Positions 59,659 to 64,000 of a stretch of 64,000 nucleotides of DNA are shown here, one piece after another (within the stretch, counting starts at the first letter, position 1; each line of letters opens with the position of its first letter). The position numbers were made by a program, and so were the translations under genes. The notes beneath the pieces are model-generated. The model searched no databases. It saw nothing but the letters and a program-made list of their open reading frames with translations, and was not told the origin of the DNA. The DNA lies in contig JANYGK010000035.1 in the NCBI GenBank assembly GCA_025362395.1, forward strand, positions 62,001 through 126,000, read 5' to 3'. This stretch comes from Bacteroidota bacterium. Lineage in GTDB: Bacteria; Bacteroidota; Bacteroidia; B-17B0; Aurantibacillaceae.

Positions 59659-61782
59659 ATGAAACTTTTTACATGTTTACTTTTTATAGCTTACAGCATC
59701 AAGCTCTTTTCCCAAGATCCGGATTATACTTTACAGTTAAAGAACATTGCGGCAATTACTGATAAGGATAAAAAGATTGATTCATTAGAAAAATTCACAA
59801 AGTTCCTTGTATTTCAGGATCCTGAAATGGCCATTGTAGCTGCAAAAAAATTAATGGGCCTGACTAAAAATATAAAAACAAGTAAAGCATACCTAACATC
59901 TTATAATGCTTTGGGCCTTGCATCACTTTATACCGACCATAATGAGAACGCGGTAAAGTATCTTGATACATTGGTTAAACTTGCCGTGGTACAAAGGGAT
60001 ACCGTTTTTCAAAGTAAGGGGTATGGTAATTTAGGATTAGTATACGAGCGCCTTGGTAATTTTAAAAAAGCATTTACAAACTACAGCCTTGCATTAAGAA
60101 CTGCGGACCTGCTTAAAAACAAATCGTTAACCGCGTCGTCTTACGGCAATTTAGGTAATGTGTCCATAAGGCTATTCGACTATCAGGCAGCGGTTTTATA
60201 CCTTAAAAATGCCGCTAACATATTTGATGAGTTTGGACCTGAAAAATCATTGGCAAATCAATATAATTCACTTGCGCAAGCCTATGGCGGCTTGAAAGAT
60301 AAAGTAAATAATAAATTGTATTTATTGAAAGCGGAAAAAATATACCGTGAAATCGGTGAAAGAAAGGCGCTTGGAACCGTATTAACAAACCTCGGAAGTA
60401 TGGAGGCGGATGAACATAATTATCGGGAAGCTGTTAAAATTTTTGAAGAAGCGCTGGCAATTAAAATTGAAATGGAAGATGCCGGAGGTCAAGCCCTTAT
60501 ACTTATAAACCTTTCATCTATTTATGCTGATTTAGGACAATTTAATAAAGCTTCGGCAAGTATTGAAAGAGCAAATGAAATTGCGAAAAATCAAAAAGAT
60601 CTTTATATGCAATCGGAGGTAGTGCTGAAAAGAGCAATGTTGTTAAGAGTTACAGGTCATTACCGGGAAGCTTATAATGTGCTTCTCAACTATATGAGGT
60701 TAAAAGATGCGGTAGTAGGCCGGGAAACGCAATTGGCAGTCGCAGATTATAAAGAAAAATATGAATCTGAAAAGAAGGAATTTGAAATTGATCGCTTAAC
60801 AAAATTAAAAGAAATTGACAGGTTAAAGATCAAGCAGAATGAAGAGCAGCTTGATAAAGAAAAAGCGCGCCGGCATTTGATTATTGGAGTATTATCTTTT
60901 ACCGTGGTGTTATTTCTTGTATTAATGTGGGCCTTTATAAATAAACGTAAAAACAACGATGCTTTAACACTGAAAAATAGCCAACTTGAACATGCTAATG
61001 TTGAAATTAGTCATCAAAAAGAAGAGATTATGGAAAAGCAAATAGAGATCCTCGACTCAATATATTACGCCCGTAGAATACAGCAGGCCTTACTGGCCCA
61101 TAAAGATTTTGTAACTAAACATATAGAACAAAACTTTATATATTTTAAACCGAAAGATATTGTAAGCGGCGATTTTTATTGGGCAACAGAGCATAGCGGT
61201 AATTTTTACCTTGCGGTCTGCGACTCCACAGGACATGGTGTTCCGGGAGCTTTTATGAGTTTATTGAATATTGGTTTTTTAAGCGAGGCCATTAAAGAAA
61301 AAGAGATTACAAAGCCCAATGAAATATTTAATTATGTAAGGCAACGTTTAATTGAAAGCGTTAATAAAGATGAACAGCAAGACGGGATGGACGGAATACT
61401 ATTATGCATTAACAAAACAACGCGAGAAATAACATACTCGGCTGCCTATAATGCCCCCGTTTTAATAAGAAATACTGTCATTGTTGAGCTCCCTAAAGAT
61501 AAAATGCCTATTGGTAAAGGTGAAAAACCCGAAGGATTTACATTACACCATGCACAGGTTCAGCCCGGCGATTCTTTATATTTATATACTGATGGTTACG
61601 CAGATCAGTTTGGAGGCACGAAAGGAAAAAAATTTAAATCCCGAACTTTAAACGAACTCTTACTTTCGGTAAATAAATTAACTTTATTAGAGCAGGAAAA
61701 AAAGATCAATCAAACGTTTTTGGATTGGAAAGGCAATTTGGAACAGGTAGACGACGTGTGCATCATAGGGATTCGCCTGTAG
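59659..61782 (+). CDS. TPR-TM-SpoIIE phosphatase 2
   Basis: 707 residues with the same plan as its neighbours: signal peptide (MKLFTCLLFIAYSIKLFSQD), TPRs (about 70-340; YGNLGLVYERLGNFKKAFTN, LTASSYGNLGNVSIRLFDYQ), transmembrane helix (about 415-435, HLIIGVLSFTVVLFLVLMWA), coiled coil, IYYARRIQQALL and SpoIIE domain (about 480-707): FKPKDIVSGDFYWATE, DSTGHGVPGAFMSLLN, DGMDGILL, YTDGYADQFGGTKGKKFKSR. The catalytic part is closest to phosphatase 1, including KDKMPIGKGEKPEGF, and to the remnant at 54347. It starts 62 bases after phosphatase 1. Confidence 0.95.
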   Translation: MKLFTCLLFIAYSIKLFSQDPDYTLQLKNIAAITDKDKKIDSLEKFTKFLVFQDPEMAIVAAKKLMGLTKNIKTSKAYLTSYNALGLASLYTDHNENAVKYLDTLVKLAVVQRDTVFQSKGYGNLGLVYERLGNFKKAFTNYSLALRTADLLKNKSLTASSYGNLGNVSIRLFDYQAAVLYLKNAANIFDEFGPEKSLANQYNSLAQAYGGLKDKVNNKLYLLKAEKIYREIGERKALGTVLTNLGSMEADEHNYREAVKIFEEALAIKIEMEDAGGQALILINLSSIYADLGQFNKASASIERANEIAKNQKDLYMQSEVVLKRAMLLRVTGHYREAYNVLLNYMRLKDAVVGRETQLAVADYKEKYESEKKEFEIDRLTKLKEIDRLKIKQNEEQLDKEKARRHLIIGVLSFTVVLFLVLMWAFINKRKNNDALTLKNSQLEHANVEISHQKEEIMEKQIEILDSIYYARRIQQALLAHKDFVTKHIEQNFIYFKPKDIVSGDFYWATEHSGNFYLAVCDSTGHGVPGAFMSLLNIGFLSEAIKEKEITKPNEIFNYVRQRLIESVNKDEQQDGMDGILLCINKTTREITYSAAYNAPVLIRNTVIVELPKDKMPIGKGEKPEGFTLHHAQVQPGDSLYLYTDGYADQFGGTKGKKFKSRTLNELLLSVNKLTLLEQEKKINQTFLDWKGNLEQVDDVCIIGIRL

Positions 61783-61820
61783 AAAAGTATAAACACTCTA
61801 TCAATTTGTGCCGGAATAAG

Positions 61821-61828
61821 TATATTTG
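61821..61828 (+). promoter_or_regulatory. -7 promoter box of phosphatase 3
   Basis: TATATTTG, four bases before the ATG at 61833, the same geometry as at 45076. Predicted leader about one base. Confidence 0.55.
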
Positions 61829-61832
61829 TTAA

Positions 61833-63824
61833 ATGCGTAAGTTTTCCTTGCTTATAGTTATCTTATGTTGTTCCTTCTTCGGTGTATCTTCTAACCCGGT
61901 AGACAGTCTTCGCCTTCTACTGCAGGCAAAAAATATTTCGGACACTACCCGTGTAAATATTTTAAATGACATAGCCGATATTTTTGAAGAAAGGGCTGTA
62001 GACAGCTGTGTGTTTTACGGAAAAAAAGGATTGGAACTTGCGCGATCCGTTAATTACCTTAAGGGTTGCGGAAAAGCATACAACTCAATCGGTTCCTACT
62101 ATAACGGAAAAGGAGAATACAGGTTAGCGCTCACTAATTTTATTGAAGGTTATAAAACCTATGAAAAGCTCAATGATAAAAGGGCAATGAGTAACCTGAT
62201 GAATTCCATGGGTAATACTTATATGGGAATTAATAACACTGCAAAAGCGTTAGATGCCTATACTAAAAGCTATGAAATAGCGAGCCTCGATTCAAATAAA
62301 TATATGATGGGTATTTCCTCCATTGGCCTTGGAAATATGCATCTCCTTCATAAAAATGTAACACAAGCGCTTGATTATTTTTTAAGGGCAAAAACTATTT
62401 TTCAAAACGCGCCAAATGCCCTTTACCCTTTAGCTGTTTCATATACGTTAATTGGAAATGCTTTTGTAGAGTTGAATCAATTTGATGAGGCGTTTATCAA
62501 TTTTAAAAAAGCTGTGGAGCAGCTTCAAACATTAAATAATACATACGGTATAGCGGCTACTTACAGGGTTATTGGTGAGGCTTATAAAAAGCAGGGAGAT
62601 TTAAACCGGTCACTCGAATACTTTGAAAAATCGTTTACTATTTTTACGGAAAGAAAAGCGTATGATGATCTTAAAAATGTAAGCCTTGATATTTCGGACG
62701 TATACAAACGGAAAAATAATTTTGAAAAGGCGCTTGAATATTATACAAAATATACAGGCTTTAAAAATTCTATATTCAACACTGAAAACAATAAACAACT
62801 GTTAGAAGTGGAAACAAAATACCAAACAGGAAAGAAAGAGCAGGAAATAGAAGTTCAAAAATTAAAGCTTAAAGAACAGCAATTTCAACGAAACGCTTTG
62901 ATAGTGGGAGTTATAGTCATTATCTTAATGTTGGTTTTAGTATATAACAGGTACAGCGTTAAACGAAAAGCAAACACGTCTTTATCCAAAGTAAATTCAG
63001 ATCTTGAATTAAAAAATGCAATCATTGAACAGAAAAATGTTGAGATTACTGACAGCATAAAATATGCCCGCCGTATCCAAAATGCAATACTTCCTTCCCG
63101 CGAACGGTTTTATAAAGAATTGCCTGAGTCGTTTATTATTTTTAAACCAAAAGATATTGTTAGCGGTGATTTTTACTGGATGGAAACCGTTTTAAATACT
63201 ATCGGTGAAAAATTGGTATTGTTCGCGGCAGCTGATTGTACAGGACATGGGGTACCCGGAGCGTTAGTCAGTGTAATTTGCAGGGATGCTTTAAACAGGG
63301 CCGTAAAAGAATTAGGAATTACTGACCCCGGGAAAGTACTGGATAAAGTAAGAGAATTAATTGTTGAAACTTTCGGGCAAAATGAAACCTGGAACATTCA
63401 TAAAAATGAGGTTCAGGATGGCATGGATATAAGCCTGTGCGTGTTAAACACAAACACAACACAATTGCAATGGGCAGGTGCCAATAACCCTGTGTGGCTC
63501 TTAAAAAAAGATGCGCAGGTAATTATACACATTAAGGGGAACAAGCAACCCGTAGGTTTAAATTCAAACCCGCTACCGTTTACAACCCACGTTCTTGACG
63601 TTAATAAAAATGATAAAATTTATATTTTTACAGACGGTGTGGCTGATCAGTTTGGTGGCCCGAACGGAAAAAAATTTAAGTATAAACAGCTGAACGAATT
63701 TTTAGTGCTGAACGATAAAAATTCGATGGGCGCCATGGCAGAAAATTTAAATCGTAAATTTGAAAGTTGGCGGGGTCAACTCGAACAAGTGGATGACGTA
63801 TTAATTATTGGTATAAAATTATAA
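61833..63824 (+). CDS. TPR-TM-SpoIIE phosphatase 3
   Basis: 663 residues, same plan: signal peptide (MRKFSLLIVILCCSFFGVSS), TPRs (about 75-320; YNSIGSYYNGKGEYRLALTN, YRVIGEAYKKQGDLNRSLEY), transmembrane helix (about 352-370, ALIVGVIVIILMLVLVYN), coiled coil, DSIKYARRIQNAILP, SpoIIE (about 425-663): FKPKDIVSGDFYWME, ADCTGHGVPGALVSVICRDA, DGMDISLCVL, FTDGVADQFGGPNGKKFKYK. Its phosphatase domain belongs to another branch than 1 and 2 (ADCTGHGVPG as in the 14869 gene, KQPVG instead of KMPIG). It appears to have its own promoter. Confidence 0.95.
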   Translation: MRKFSLLIVILCCSFFGVSSNPVDSLRLLLQAKNISDTTRVNILNDIADIFEERAVDSCVFYGKKGLELARSVNYLKGCGKAYNSIGSYYNGKGEYRLALTNFIEGYKTYEKLNDKRAMSNLMNSMGNTYMGINNTAKALDAYTKSYEIASLDSNKYMMGISSIGLGNMHLLHKNVTQALDYFLRAKTIFQNAPNALYPLAVSYTLIGNAFVELNQFDEAFINFKKAVEQLQTLNNTYGIAATYRVIGEAYKKQGDLNRSLEYFEKSFTIFTERKAYDDLKNVSLDISDVYKRKNNFEKALEYYTKYTGFKNSIFNTENNKQLLEVETKYQTGKKEQEIEVQKLKLKEQQFQRNALIVGVIVIILMLVLVYNRYSVKRKANTSLSKVNSDLELKNAIIEQKNVEITDSIKYARRIQNAILPSRERFYKELPESFIIFKPKDIVSGDFYWMETVLNTIGEKLVLFAAADCTGHGVPGALVSVICRDALNRAVKELGITDPGKVLDKVRELIVETFGQNETWNIHKNEVQDGMDISLCVLNTNTTQLQWAGANNPVWLLKKDAQVIIHIKGNKQPVGLNSNPLPFTTHVLDVNKNDKIYIFTDGVADQFGGPNGKKFKYKQLNEFLVLNDKNSMGAMAENLNRKFESWRGQLEQVDDVLIIGIKL

Positions 63825-63828
63825 CGAC

Positions 63829-64000
63829 TTGCTGCAAAAAATATTAAATATCGGGATTTTAAAAGTAAATCATGACAACCTAAACAGGAAGATCAGGGTG
63901 AGTAATCTTATCTGCTTTTTTACCATTGTTATTATGCTGGGCTACATACCTGTAGCAGTTCATTTCAGTATGTTGGGTATAATTATTCTTAATACAGTGT
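63829..64000 (+). CDS. start of a membrane protein (runs off right edge)
   Basis: Frame from a TTG at 63829, four bases after the phosphatase 3 stop: MLQKILNIGILKVNHDNLNR, KIRVSNLICFFTIVIMLGYI, PVAVHFSMLGIIILNTV. Two hydrophobic helices begin. This kind of N-terminus (short amphipathic helix, N-R-K-I-R, then membrane helices) is used in Bacteroidota for membrane histidine kinases, cyclases or SpoIIE phosphatases. The C-terminal domain is outside the window. Confidence 0.6.
   Translation, partial: MLQKILNIGILKVNHDNLNRKIRVSNLICFFTIVIMLGYIPVAVHFSMLGIIILNTV

Noticed and set aside
1-64000. CRISPR arrays, IS elements, integrases, prophage or conjugation genes
   Set aside because: Read for direct repeats with spacers, terminal inverted repeats and hallmark proteins; none found.

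Overview
The window looks like chromosomal DNA of an uncultured-type, AT-rich member of the Bacteroidota. Signs of this are: the Bacteroidota -7 promoter motif TAnnTTTG in front of many genes and almost no Shine-Dalgarno sequences; a type IX secretion C-terminal domain; a TonB receptor with an N-terminal carboxypeptidase-like domain; DUF4476, YwqK/MORN-variant and PepSY-like secreted proteins; AroA-chorismate mutase fusion; and several TPR-SpoIIE phosphatases. No prophage, IS element, CRISPR array or integrase is visible. Two tRNA genes (Asn-GTT, Arg-CCT) are present.

Layout. 1-2.9 kb: the start of malate:quinone oxidoreductase (cut by the window edge), a tiny His-heptad protein, an AI-2E-type permease and a PepSY-like protein. 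3.1-6.4 kb: a DtxR/MntR-type regulator divergent from a TonB receptor with a perfect 8+8 operator between them. 6.6-8.1 kb: a sigma factor, a periplasmic thioredoxin-like protein and two very small proteins. 8.2-14.8 kb: the tRNAs, a PfkB kinase, a tandem universal stress protein, an AsmA-like protein and secreted proteins. 14.9-19.3 kb: a membrane SpoIIE phosphatase, fructose-bisphosphatase, a DUF6973 protein, and yceD-rpmF. 19.4-25.3 kb: a compact ketosynthase/ACP locus (three KS-fold proteins, one without the active-site Cys, a KS N-domain protein, an ACP and a polysaccharide deacetylase). 25.4-31.5 kb: small secreted proteins, including a frameshifted YwqK gene, an acyltransferase, a NYN protein and a lipoprotein.

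31.6-36.1 kb: an envelope-glycan group (SDR, GT9, GT2) divergent from a TMTC-like membrane/TPR protein. A second TMTC-like gene at 38.1-39.7 kb is split by a frameshift. Between them are a glycine-zipper lipoprotein, a 50-residue Cys/Lys protein and the DAHP synthase-chorismate mutase gene. 39.7-43.9 kb: acetyltransferase, hydrolase, DnaJ-like protein and a peptide-binding lipoprotein. 44.1-52.5 kb: a biotinyl-carrier protein, a Tat-type superoxide dismutase, a T9SS cargo protein, and an aspS-TauE-mltG-helicase-like run. 52.5-54.7 kb: secreted unknowns and the remains of a SpoIIE gene.

55.1 kb to the end: paaZ stands alone between two decayed SpoIIE gene ends. It is followed by three tandem TPR-TM-SpoIIE phosphatases and the start of another membrane protein. 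The right end is thus a gene-family expansion of PP2C-type signalling proteins, with birth and decay both visible. The strongest leads are this SpoIIE array with its relics, the minimal ketosynthase locus, a recurrent set of promoters placed so close to start codons that the mRNAs should be leaderless, and the small proteins.
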